A DNA stretch of 64,000 nucleotides, from assembly GCF_004337985.1 (NCBI RefSeq), contig NC_043740.1, positions 4,638,140 through 4,702,139 on the forward strand, read 5' to 3'. This DNA comes from Pyricularia pennisetigena. Its lineage: Eukaryota > Ascomycota > Sordariomycetes > Magnaporthales > Pyriculariaceae. Under the pieces are notes generated by a model that did no database searches, was not told where the DNA came from, and was given only the letters and a program-made list of their open reading frames with translations. Positions within the stretch are counted from its first letter, which is position 1, and each line of letters begins with the position of its first letter. The position numbers and the translations under genes were made by a program. Shown here one piece after another: positions 11,738-22,703 of this stretch.

Positions 11738-12295
11738 TGTTAATTATATGCGTTATTTAGCATGTAATGGGTCCACTTTTATTTGTATATAAGCCACAAT
11801 AGATAGTGCCGAAGTGGGGCTGTTGGGACTGTCGGATTTTCTGTTATATTTTATGTATGTGTTACAGGAGTTGCGATTCAAAGTCAGCGATTGGGGTTTC
11901 ACCCTGTACCGGGTTTAATACCCACCCTGCATTTACGAGTCAGCTACCCTTCACCGGGTTGAAATTTTCACCAAATCAGCAAATCAGTGCGAACCCAGAA
12001 ATGGTTTGTATGGAAATGAGGGTGTTTTTTCAACAACACATACAAAATAATTTTTCGGAAAATCGTGTGCGGCACCGGAACGTTTTCTGGCGTGCGGACC
12101 CCCACTTCGATGTCGGAGAGTATGTAAGGGAGACAAAGCAAAGTCTCCCCCACCAATGAATTAAATTTATTAATCCCAAAATTAGTGAATTTAGTGCATA
12201 TAAACCCTGTAATTACAGGCTTTTACAACGCAATTAGCACCACGCCGCACCTAGGCTAATGCCTAACCCCCTGCTAGCAACCCATATTGTTAACA
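11738..12295 (+). mobile_element. Solo copia-2 LTR with 5-bp target duplication TTAGT
   Basis: 558 bp starting TGTTAATTATATGCG and ending CCCATATTGTTAACA, flanked by TTAGT at 11733-11737 and 12296-12300. This is the clearest full-length copy of the copia-2 LTR and defines its ends (TGTTAA...TTAACA). It lies inside an R1 arm and so postdates it. Confidence 0.9.
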
Positions 12296-13373
12296 TTAGT
12301 ATTCTTATTTTGCGGCCAAATTCTATGGTTTTTGCACGTGGGGGTGGTATACGCTTATATAATATAATCATGTAATTTGGTACGTATATTTAATTCTATT
12401 AACCGTTAAATAAGCGGATAGGTAAAGTATATATAATTTTATACATAATTTGCAATCGAAACCCTTTCACACTTTTACCAATTTTTATAATGATAAAACC
12501 AAGATTTCAGTGTTGAGTCCGATTTATAATACCTATTAATATTTCTTTTATATATAAACAAATGTTAAATTTGTGCCATTTTTCTATTTTATGTTTTATT
12601 TAATTGAATAAAACTCACAAAATAAGGTTAAATGGCAGCTCAGTATGGATTTAAAAAGAAATGGATAGGCTAGAAGCTTTCCTAGTTCTACCATTATTTG
12701 CGTAAATTATTAAGCTTTTCAATAAACTGAGAATTAAAATAAAAATATTAATAAAAGGTCTATTTCGAACGACAATTGCATGCACTCTGTAGTTCTAAAC
12801 CCGTTGAATAGTTAATATCATTATTTGAGTTTAAATAAATACTATATTCCGTACTTTAAAATAATAATTAAATATAAAAAAAAATTACAAATTTTACTTA
12901 ATATTTCAACATCTGTCCAAATAAATCGGATAAAGAAACGCGGTTTTCAGTAAAAGGATTACCAAAATCCAATCAATCCAACGCGGGTTATTTTACATTT
13001 TTACTACCTTTATTTAATTTTATATTCGAATATTTAACTGTATACCATGGTTACACCGTTTGTTTTGCTATTATAATGCGTATATAATATAAATACCCGC
13101 TACAAACGGCGGAATGCGACAAATTATCGTTAATAGTACCGCCATAAATGGCGAAATGCGACAAATTATTGTTGGTAATACCGGCGTACCGCCATGAACG
13201 GCTAAATGCGACAAAATGTCCTCAGACTAGAACGAACGTGATCTTTTCGGCCAATGTGATTTGTCGAAAAGCCATATGGCTAAAAGGTACATGGAGCGTT
13301 CGGTCCCCACTGCGAAGCAGGTGGGTCTAGTCTAAGCACTGAGACTATTGAACAGCGGCATAATTAACAGTTT

Positions 13374-13649
13374 TGGAAAAAACACCCTTATCGCTATATA
13401 AACCATTTTTGGGTTCGCACTAATTTGCTAATTTGGGGAAAATTTCAACCCGATATAGGGTAGCTGATTTGTAGGTGCAGGGTGGGTGTGAAACTAGTAT
13501 AGGGTGAACCCCATTCGCTGACATTTTAAATCGCAACTCCTGCAATTTAAAATATAACGGAAAATCCGACAGCCCTAATAACCCCATTTCGGCACGATCT
13601 ATTATAGCTTATATAAAAATGAGAGTGGACCCATTACATGCTAAATAAC
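13374..13649 (-). mobile_element. Copia-2 LTR fragment (reverse), cut by copia-1
   Basis: Reverse-complement match to the 5' half of the copia-2 LTR, from the AAAACACCC block to CATGCTAAATAAC. The LTR should continue GCATATAATTAACA but is broken at 13649/13650, where the copia-1 LTR begins. The missing end is not found on the far side of copia-1. Confidence 0.75.
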
Positions 13650-14308
13650 TGTGAACATGGCTAGCACAGGGCTAATTATATTAGCTACCCTGCATCATTT
13701 TATAACGGCTAGCACGGGCTAATTTTATTAGTCACCCTGTATCGAATAAATAAATAAATAACAAATAAAACGTATACGCGTTCATACACACAAAGCTTTA
13801 TATATTACGTTTTTGTTCATAGTCTCAACAACAAAACCAATACGTTATATTTAATCTAGCTTAGTGGTATAATGCACGTACCATAATCTATATCATATAT
13901 ACGTTGAAGTGCGTGGGTTCGAATCCCGTTGTGGTCGCAGATTTTCTGTGCATGCATAAGCACAATAGGCCGTTAGGTTTAATGGGCCGTTAGGTTTAAT
14001 AGGTCGGCAGGTCAGTCACATGAATAAGGCCAAATCATGTGACGTGACCCCGCATTCCGGACATCCGGATCGAAGATCTGCACCTACGGATTCGAACACG
14101 TAATTCACAACTTAGCCTTAGATTTATCACCTTCATAACCTTTATCGATTTAACGATTCAACGAATCCATTGTGCAATAACAATGTATTATTTCTATTAC
14201 CCGCTAGCAGACGGTTATTTGCCATTTTAACGTTCCATTAGCCTTATACGTGATTCACCTTTCCCCGCGTTCAAGATTAAGCTTATTTTATCTCGTAACC
14301 TCCTTACA
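13650..14308 (+). repeat. Copia-1 left LTR
   Basis: 659 bp from TGTGAACATGG to CCTCCTTACA. It contains a local direct duplication of GGCCGTTAGGTTTAAT near 13970-14005 that the other LTRs lack, which explains its extra length. An internal tRNA-like A/B box pair is described separately. Confidence 0.88.
13857..13926 (+). promoter_or_regulatory. tRNA-like internal Pol III boxes (A and B) within the copia-1 LTR
   Basis: TAGCTTAGTGGTATAATGC (13857-13875) resembles a tRNA A-box/D-arm and GGGTTCGAATCCC (13914-13926) is a perfect B-box/T-arm, spaced about 40 bp apart. The same pair is present in the right LTR (near 19550-19622) and the solo LTR (reverse, 5925-5937). I could not fold a convincing acceptor stem, so this is called tRNA-derived or tRNA-like, not a tRNA gene. 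Confidence 0.55.
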
Positions 14309-14321
14309 GGTTATGAGCCCG
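14309..14321 (+). other. Primer-binding site complementary to initiator tRNA-Met anticodon arm
   Basis: GGTTATGAGCCCG follows the left LTR immediately. Twelve bases (GGTTATGAGCCC) are the reverse complement of GGGCTCATAACC, the anticodon stem-loop of eukaryotic initiator tRNA-Met. Drosophila copia is known to prime from an internal half of the same tRNA, so a half-tRNA primer is the natural reading. Confidence 0.75.
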
Positions 14322-14696
14322 GATTAGCTTATACCAACGAGATCGATACCGATACCAATACCATCAAATCCATCGATTATTCTTCAGCCCTATCTCGGAT
14401 TAACCCGAGCCTTATACCATTCGATAGCTCTATTCACGCTCTATCCAACGGTATAATTACCGAAACCGGAATCGCACGCGCCGTCGAGAAAACCCGACCG
14501 TTATACTGCACCATCTTATACCTACTTATATACCTCAACAAACACTCGCCTATATCTTCACCGCTATTCGACCTATTAATACGAGACCTATATCATTTGA
14601 AAGCTCTTTTCAAGGCCTATCCAGCCAAATAACCCCTTCGACCCTAATCCCGACCGTTACCGAGATACAGTACAAATAAGAGACCTTTTATTCAAG

Positions 14697-17600
14697 ATGG
14701 CTATTTTCGACAAAATCCCAATGGTAACCCTTAAGGGCACCGAGAATTACGTCTTTTGGGCTATTCGTGCTTAAACGGCCTTGGAAGTGAAGGGACTCGC
14801 ATGTACTCTGGAGCAAAAGGAGGGAGTTATTATTAGCCTCGACGCTAATGACAATATGGAACCCACTGGTATCCCCGGTGGCATCCAGAGTGGTATTATT
14901 ATTAATAATAATAATAATTATAATACCCTTAAACCTTTGGATTATATAAGCAAAAATACGCTGGTTTTAGCTTTTATAAAATCACTGTGCGATAATAAAC
15001 CTTTTTTATGTATAAAAGAATGCATTTCTGCGTACGAAGCCTGGAATAAATTAAAAAATATATATAATCCTGAAGGCTATACTTCGGATTTCCTTTTATT
15101 AAAGGAGTTTTATTCGGCTGTACCAGAATCGTTTAATAACATCGAGGTTTATTTGAATATAATAAAAAAGTTATATTCAGTTTTGAAATTTAAAGGTTTA
15201 ATTACTTAAGATAAGGTTATTATAACCTGGGTATTAAATATTTTAAATCAAAATTGGACCTTTTTTGCACAGAATATTATTCAAAAGCTACGGTATAATT
15301 TAGATAAATATACGGTAGATTTACTATTTGCCAATATTTTAGATGAATGTCGTGGTGAGGATAATATTAATAAACATTATACCGTATCGTTGAATGAACT
15401 TTTGACCTTTAATAAGGTTAATAATGAGGTAAATCTTTTACCCATTAATAATTATAATTATAATTATAATAATAGTTACCCCAATAAGGGGAATAAAGCT
15501 GATTATTTGAATTTGGGACATTATTGTTTTACAACGTTTGTTCCAAATTTAATTTATTCTGACTTTAATCCATATATTGTATTGCATTCTACTATAAAGT
15601 CCTCCAATTTTATTATAAACAGTGCAGCAACAATTTATACATACTGCAATATAAAATATTTAACAGACGTTAAAGATATAGATACGACTGTTAAATGGGG
15701 TAATGCTTCCCACTTAAATATAAATGAGATGGGAACTATAAAAGTCAAGTTTAATGATATAGGTATAATAGAGACTATAAATAACGTGTACTATATACCA
15801 CAATTTGGGTTTAATATACTCTTTGTTGCACAATTATATAACTATATTATAACTTTTATAAATAATAAAGTAATAGTGATATATAAAGAATATAAACATA
15901 AAATAACAGAAGGTTATAAAAATAATGGGTTATATATTATACCTAACCAAATTGTGGAAAATAATTGTATGATATATGCGGAAAAAAAGTCGAATAATAA
16001 CGATATTTCTTCCAATGCAATATATAAATTACACGTTAAATATGGGTATATAGGGTTAACACCCTTATTGCAGTTAATAAAGACAAATAAAATAAAGATA
16101 TCCAAAAAAGATATATATAATTATAATAAATATACGTGTGAGATTTGCTTAGCTGCAAAATCCAATCGGAAAATAAACAGGATTTTTGCAAATATTATAA
16201 ATTATAATACATTAGACAGAATTCATTCCGATTTTGGTGGATTCATAAATCCACCCACGTATAATCATTATAAATATTATATAACGTTTTTGGATAAAAA
16301 GTCACGTTATTTATGTGTTGTGTTGTTAAAAACAAAGGCTGATGCCCTAGAAGCATTTAATATATATAAAAAACAAATGGATAATGATACCGTTAATATA
16401 AATGGTAAAAGAACAATAAAAGAGTTTTTTACCGATAATGGAGGCGACTATATAAGTAACCAATTTAAAATTGCGTTACAAAATAACGGTATTATACACC
16501 ATTTTACGCCTGCATATACAAAAGAGCCAAATGGGTTAATAGAACGTATAAATTTAACCCTATTTAATAAGGTTAGGGCTATGCTATTTAATAGCAAAGC
16601 ACCTAACTATTTATGGGGTGAGGTTTTATTAGCCGTTGTATACTTATATAATAACGCCCCACATACGGCTTTAAATATGCAGACGCCAGCCAATATATTT
16701 TACAATATAAGTGAAAATAATATAAATAATAATGCAATTTACGTAAATAACTATATACAACCTTGGGGATGTATTATTTACTATAACGATAACCATGATA
16801 AAGAGAAACTTGAACTTCGAAATAAAATTGGTATTTTAGTAGGTTTTACACCTAATATAAAGATATATAAAATATGGGACCCATTTAAAAGGAAATATCT
16901 CCTGGTTAGAGATATAACCTTTATAACGGATAAATTTTATCCACATATAAACAACGAAAATACCATTATAAATAATAATAATATAAACGAGGTCGAATTC
17001 TTTTTACCAGATTTCGAGGTAAATCCAGTAAATAATACAAATATAAATAAGAATAACGTTGATAAAAATAACATTAATAACGTTAATAACGCGAATAACG
17101 TTAATAATGCTGATAAAAACAACGTTGTTACTAAGAACAATAATCCCCAAGCAGCTAACAATTCGTTTATAAAAATAAACATAAAAAATAAACCCCCAAT
17201 AAATTCTGCAGAATATAAAATATATAATGACGTTCTATTTACGATACGTGATATTAATAAGTCGTTAAAATTTAATTTTAACGAAAATAATTACGTATTA
17301 ATAACAAATTCGTTAATAGAACCGAATATTTATAAACAAGCCATGGAAAGCCAAGATTGGGAAAATTGGCTGCAGGTTTGCAAAGACGAAAATAATAGTT
17401 TAATAGAATCCAATACTTTTACTATAACGGATTTACCTCCAAATAAAATAGCTATAACTGGGCGCTGGGTTTTTAAAAAAAATCCTTTGAATAATATAAA
17501 TAATATTCGTTTTATTACGGATATTAATAAACGGTATCGTTATAAAACCAGATGGGTAGTACAGGGATTCCACCAAATTATGGGTGTTAATTACCTGGAT

Positions 17601-19270
17601 ACCTTTTCTATAACTTGTAAAACAGAAACCTGGCATATACTTATAATGCTAGCATTACATAAAAGGTGGTACGTCATTCAATATGACGTTAAGAACGCGT
17701 TTCTACACGCAAATATCAATACCGAAATATATATAAAGTTACCTACAGGGCTATATACAGATAAAAAGTATATAAATAAAGTGGGTAAATTAAATAAAGC
17801 CCTGTATGGTCTAAAACAAGCGCCTAAACTTTGGTATAAATACCTTACCAAAACGCTGATAAAACTAGGTTTTACTGTTTTCCCATACGACGAAGGCGTA
17901 TATATAAACCAAGATAATAATAGCCAATATTTTGGCATTATTATGGTTTGCCACGTCGACGATATTTTGGCATTTAATGCTGATTTATCGTTATTGGATA
18001 TTCTTTATAAAGAATTATCCAAATATATAAAAATAGAATGTACGGGACCTGTATCCAGTTTTTTGGGTAATAGGATAATTATAAATAAAAACAATAAAAC
18101 CGCTTTTATTAGCTAGGAAGATTATACCAATAAAATATTGAATAAATTCAATATTATAAAGAACGAAAAGCCTTCTACCATTCCGGGGGTACCAGGTTTA
18201 AAATTCGATATCAATAAACATAAAGCTACAAAAGAGGAAATCAAAGATTTCCAACAGAAAGTAGGCTCATTATTATATTTAGCAATAAAAAGCCGCCCAG
18301 ATATAACATATTGCACGTGCCTAGCCGCCAGGTTTATGGCTAATCCTGGGGCTGAACATTTCAAGATTTTTGAAAATGTTTCTAAATATCTGCAAATAAA
18401 TCCCACTTTTGGCGTACAATATAACGTTAATAATATATCCCAAAATAACGTTAACAATAATGGATCCAATAAAGATAACATTAAACAAAAGTTAATACAT
18501 AATATAAATAATATAAATAATATAAATAATATAAATAATATAAATAATACAAATAATATAAATAATATAAATAATATAAATAATATAAATAATATAAATA
18601 ATATAAATAATATAAATAATATAAATAATATAAATAATATAAATAATATAAATAATATAAATAATATAAATAATATAAATAATATAAATAATATAATAAA
18701 TATAAACCTGTAGGATAAAAGCCAAAATAACGATAATATATTATTTATTAAGGGATATATAGACTCTGATTTGGTTAAGGACTTAAATTAAAGACGTTCC
18801 ACTACTGGATATATACTTCGCCTGTCCAACAATTATAACATAAATAACGATAATAGTATAATAAGTTGGACTTTCAACTTCAGAAAACGGTAGCTTTATC
18901 GTCGACTGAAGCTGAGTATAGGGCTTTACGGGACGCCGTTAAAGAAGCCATATATTTCAATAATATGCTAAATTAGATAAACAATAACTTAAAATTGGGT
19001 TTTAACATTAAAACCCCTTTATTCTCAGCGGATAATACGTCTACCATAAAGCTCGCGGAAGACCCGGAATTTCATAAAAGATCTAAACATATCGATATAA
19101 TATATCATTTTAGCCGCGAAGCCATAAATAATAATTTAGTTGAGTTGAAAGAAATACCACTTAAATTAAATATAGCTGATTTTTGAACGAAATCAGTACC
19201 CGGACCTTTGCATAACGACTTATTATCCTATGCAAATGTCAATAACGGTGCAGAAAATAACGATAGATAA
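14697..19270 (+). pseudogene. Copia-1 gag-pol polyprotein, inactivated by stops and one frameshift
   Basis: ATG at 14697 (MAIFDKIPMVTLKGTENYVFWA) opens a frame continuous with 15390-18116 and 18138-18713. It is broken by TAA/TAG stops at CAA/CAG-type positions (14775, 15207, 18114 and later). Gag spans about 14697-15400. Protease is near 15620, with the DSAAT-type site changed to NSAAT. The integrase zinc region keeps CEIC but has His changed to Tyr, and the catalytic D-D-E is intact (HSDFGG, FFTDNGGDY, EPNGLIER). RT follows (YDVKNAFLHANI, YGLKQAPKLWY, VCHVDDIL), then RNase H (LSSTEAEYRAL, SADNTSTIKLAEDPEFHKRSKHIDI). A one-base frame change near 18860 separates RT from the RNase H end. Codons are extremely AT-rich (Asn, Ile, Lys, Tyr). 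The element is dead, though much of pol is open (908 codons). Confidence 0.9.
18501..18706 (+). repeat. In-frame nine-base minisatellite (Asn-Asn-Ile)n inside copia-1 pol
   Basis: More than twenty tandem AATAATATA-type units encode an NNI repeat of about 65 residues, between the start of the RNase H region and GYIDSDL. The 9-bp period preserves the reading frame. Related but shorter Asn-rich runs occur at 17040-17160, in the linker before RT. Confidence 0.9.
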
Positions 19271-19340
19271 ATGAATAAATAAAACGTATCCACTCCATAA
19301 TTTGTTTATTATGTTATATAATAAATAAATTGCGGGGGTA

Positions 19341-19985
19341 GGTGATCATGGCTAGCGCAGGGTTAATTATATTAGCTGCCCTGCATCAACTAATAACGGC
19401 TAGCACGGGCTAAATTTACTAGTTACCCTGCATCGAATAAATAAATAAATAACAAATAAAACGTATACGCGTTTATACACACAAAGCTTTATATATCACG
19501 TTTTTGTTCATTATTTCAACAACAAAACAAATACGTCGTATATAATCTTGCTTAATTGTATAATGCACGTACTATAATCTATATCATATATACGTTGTTA
19601 AAATGCGTGGGTTCGAATCCCGTTATAATCGCAGATTTTCTGTGCATGCATAAGCACAATAGGCCGTTAGGTTCAATAGGTCGGCAGGTCAGTCACATGA
19701 ATAAGGCCAAATCATGTGACGTAACCCCGCATTCCGGACATCCGGATCGAAGATCTGCACCTATGGATTCGAACACGTAATTCACAGCTTAGCCTTAGAT
19801 TCATTACCTTCATAACCTTCATCGATTCAACGATTAAACGAATCGATTGTGCAACAACAATATATTATCTCTATTACCCGCTAGCAGACGGTTATCTGCC
19901 ATTTTAACATTCCATCAACCTTATACTTGATCCACCTTTCCCCGCTTTCAAGATTAAGCTTATTCTATCTCGTAACCTCCTCACA
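19341..19985 (+). repeat. Copia-1 right LTR
   Basis: 645 bp, from GGTGATCATGG (first base altered from T) to CCTCCTCACA. It is colinear with the left LTR; most differences I see are transitions. Its 74-codon open frame (19556-19780) is repeated in reverse in the solo LTR at 5766-5990, which reflects LTR identity and not a gene. Confidence 0.88.
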
Positions 19986-20124
19986 ACAAAGGGTTTAATT
20001 ATCCAGGGGGTTTATATCGAGAGTTCGAATCGGGTTGGGACACAAGGGGGATCTTTTTTTTAGGGTTTTATTTTTATATATTTTTTTTTCCGATTTTATG
20101 TGAGTAGCAGCAAAAAAGAGGGGG
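19986..20124 (+). mobile_element. 3' internal tail of a copia-2 element with polypurine tract
   Basis: GGTTTAATTATCCAGGGGG through GTTCGAATCGGGTTGGGAC to AGCAAAAAAGAGGGGG. It closely parallels 22568-22703, which precedes the next copia-2 LTR. The AAAAAAGAGGGGG run (20112-20124) is the polypurine tract directly upstream of the LTR at 20125. The rest of this element's body is absent, replaced on the left by copia-1. Confidence 0.7.
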
Positions 20125-20680
20125 TGTTAATTATATGCGTTATTTAGTATGTAATGGGTCCATTTCTATTTGTATATAAACCACAATAAATAGTGCCGAA
20201 ATGGGGTTATTGGGGCTGTCAGATTTTTTATTATATTTTGTATATTGCAGGAGTTGCGATTTAAAATTAGCGAGTGAGGTTCTACCCTGTACCGGGTTTA
20301 ATACCCACCTTGCATTTACGAGTTAGCTACCCTGTACCGGGTTGAAATTTTCACCAAATTAGCAAATTAGTGCGAACCCAGAGATGGTTTGTATGGAAAT
20401 GAGGGTGTTTTTTCAACAACGCATACAAAATAATTTTTCGGAAAATCGTGTGCGGCAACGGAACCCTTTGCGGGGTGCGGACCCCCACTTCGATGTCGGA
20501 GAGTATGTAAGGGAGATAAAGCAAAGTTTCCCCCACTAATAAATCAAATTTATTAATCCCAAGTTTAGTGAACAATTTAGTGCATTTAAACCCTGTAATC
20601 ACAGGTTTTTACAACGCAACTAGCACCACGCCGCACCTAGGCTAATGCCTAAACCCTGTGAGCAACCCATATTGTTAACA
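20125..20680 (+). repeat. Copia-2 LTR (first of a tandem pair)
   Basis: 556 bp, TGTTAATTATATGCG to CATATTGTTAACA. It is preceded by a polypurine tract, so by position it is a 3' LTR. It is followed at once by RT coding sequence with no primer-binding site, gag or integrase. Confidence 0.85.
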
Positions 20681-20682
20681 AT

Positions 20683-22149
20683 AATAAACCAATAAAATAC
20701 AAGATTAGGTTTGTTATGAAGGGTTTCTTACAGGTCGGAAGCGTAAATTATATCGAAACTTTTGCTAATATTAATATGCTATTTACCTGGCGTATAATTT
20801 TAGCTATAGTTAACGCGCAAAACTCTGAAATAAAACAAATCGATTTTATCGGTGCGTTTTCAAATAGTGATTTTACCGACGTAAATATATATTTGCAAAT
20901 TTTAGACGGTTTTAACGAGTGGGCTAAATTTTTTAACCTTACCACCGCTAAAATGTAAGTAGAAATGGGTTATAATCCGAAGGAACTGCAGGTTATACAC
21001 TTGGAAAAGGCGCTATACGGTTTGAAACAGTCCCTAACAAAATGGTAAAACAAACTAAAATCCCTACTTTTTAAAAAAGGTTTTAAACCGTTAATTTCTA
21101 ATCCCGCTGTTTTTTATAACGTTAAATTTAAGCATTTTATCGTTACTTTTGTAAACGATTACCAGCTCATGGGTCCCCTATTGCAATATATTCAAAATTA
21201 AGAAGCCCGTTTTCATAAAATATACGCGTTGGAAAACAGGGGCCCTGCAACCTATTTTTTAGGCGTTTAAATCATAAAAGATCGGCCTTAACGTTTATTT
21301 TAGCTCCATTGAAATTAATATTTAAAGGAAATATTAGCAACGTTCGACTTAGTTGATAAAAGCTTTATATTTATTCCCTTACAACCGGGTATGTTAGAGT
21401 TTAGCGGGGGTAAGCCCGTAAATGCGTTGGAAATTAAATCATCACAGCGTATTATCGGCACCTTTATATTTTTAATGCTATTAACGCGCCCGGATATCGG
21501 TTTTGCGGTTTAATGGTTTTCACATTTTTTAACAAAAGCTATTACAATTCATTTAACGGCAGCTAGAAGGGCTTTAAGTTATTTACCGGGTACTAAATCC
21601 TTATTTATATAATACGGAAATAGAATATTTAAGACCGAAGTACCACCCAATTTTTTAATAAAGGGTTTTAAAGGCATTAAATTATTGGGTTTTAATAATA
21701 GCGATTTTGCCGGGGCTAGGGGAAATTTGAAATACATTCACGGATATTTGTATACCCTATTTGGGGGCCCTTTAACGTGGAAATGCAAAAAGGTAAATAT
21801 TATAGTTTTAAGCATTCCAAAAACCGAAACCGATGCCTTAACGCAAGCTTTACGTAAAGCACAATGGTTTCAAAACTTATTTATAAAAATTGGACTACCT
21901 ATAAAAGGCCCTATTGCAATATTTGGAAATAATACAGGCTTTATAGCTAACGCATATAACCCTACGCACCACCAACGTATTAAATATACGTTATTAAGAT
22001 TTCACTACGTACGGGAATTAATTACAAAAAGATTAGTAACCCTAAAATACCTGGAATCCAGACAAATACCCGTTAATAACTTAATAAAGTCTTTAACGCT
22101 TCCAATTTACAAGGTCTTTTTAAAGCTTATAAGGTTTAAACCCCTATAA
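20683..22149 (+). pseudogene. Copia-2 RT-RNase H fragment of pol
   Basis: Reads directly from the LTR end: KPIKYKIRFVMKGFLQVG, then FANINMLFTWRIILAIVNAQ, KQIDFIGAFSNSDFTDVNIY, LEKALYGLKQSLTKW, FVNDYQLMGP (the YVDD site altered) and RPDIGFAV. The 154-codon RNase H end covers 21685-22149 (GFNNSDFAGARGNLKYIHGY, IPKTETDALTQALRKAQWF, IFGNNTGFIANAYNPTHHQRIKY). Stops are TAA/TAG at expected CAA/CAG or TGG sites. The homology to Ty1/copia pol is clear. Gag, protease and integrase are missing. It is inactive. Confidence 0.85.
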
Positions 22150-22703
22150 AAAACTTATTTCTTACCTATTAAATTTCAAGGCATTTAACTAGTTCGTTAA
22201 CTAATTACAACCCATTACATTTCCTTTATTTGCAATATTGGATTTATTTTAGCCTAATACCGTCCATATTACCCAAATCTACCCTGTATAGGTTAATTCA
22301 TAAGCAATTTAAACCGACCCTGTACCCAAAGTTTAATTAGAATTGAGAAAGCTCGTGTTTTGGGCGATTTACGTATTCGAAATACCTTATATAATATACC
22401 TGATTTGGACTATTAAAAACGAATAGCCAGATTAATTACCTGGTGTAATAGTTAATTCCGTAGGTTAATATTATGCAATTCGGGGGTTCGAATCCGGGGG
22501 TTATTACAGTTTTGGGGGTTTTTTTCAATTCGGGGGTTCGTCCATTTCGGGGGTTATGGGTCGGTGCAAAAGGTTTAATTATCCAAGGGGTTCATAGCGG
22601 GAGTTCGAATCGGGTTGGGACACAAAGGGGTTTTTCTTTTAAGGGTTTTATTTTTATACACTTTTTTTTCCGACTTTATGTGAATAATAGCAAAAAAAGG
22701 GGG
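22150..22703 (+). mobile_element. Copia-2 3' untranslated tail with repeated GTTCGAAT boxes
   Basis: Non-coding. It contains GGGGGTTCGAATCCGGGGG (22481-22499), a partial repeat GGGGGTTCGTCC, and GGGAGTTCGAATCGGG near 22600, all B-box-like. It ends in AGCAAAAAAAGGGGG, the polypurine tract before the LTR at 22704. The 78-codon frame at 22473-22709 is low-complexity. Confidence 0.6.

Larger units (their letters stand above)
9861..13346. mobile_element. Second R1 inverted pair, interrupted by a solo LTR
   Basis: Begins with AGTTTCAATGCTTA (RIP-changed AGTCTCAGTGCTCA) and ends with TAAGCACTGAGACT. The left arm (9861 to about 11090) is reversed and the right arm (about 11091-13346) is forward. They meet near 11090, where the GGCGGTATTTTTGGCC block starts. 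The order of modules mirrors the 4376-8089 pair. No coding capacity is visible. A copia-2 solo LTR sits in the right arm. Confidence 0.6.
13650..19985 (+). mobile_element. Copia-1: Ty1/copia LTR retrotransposon with both LTRs, RIP-inactivated
   Basis: About 6.3 kb with LTRs at both ends, a primer-binding site directly after the left LTR, one gag-pol frame (14697-19270) in the copia order gag, protease, integrase, RT, RNase H, and a G-rich tract (TGCGGGGG, 19331-19338) just before the right LTR. Flanking pentamers differ (ATAAC on the left, ACAAA on the right), so the flanks are not those of a simple insertion. A solo LTR of the same family lies at 5562-6205. Confidence 0.9.

Noticed and set aside
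13857..13935. A functional tRNA gene
   Set aside because: A and B boxes are present but I could not form a matching acceptor stem, and the sequence lies inside an LTR.
18492..18725. Tyr/Ile-repeat protein on the minus strand
   Set aside because: It is the reverse reading of the 9-bp minisatellite within copia-1 pol.
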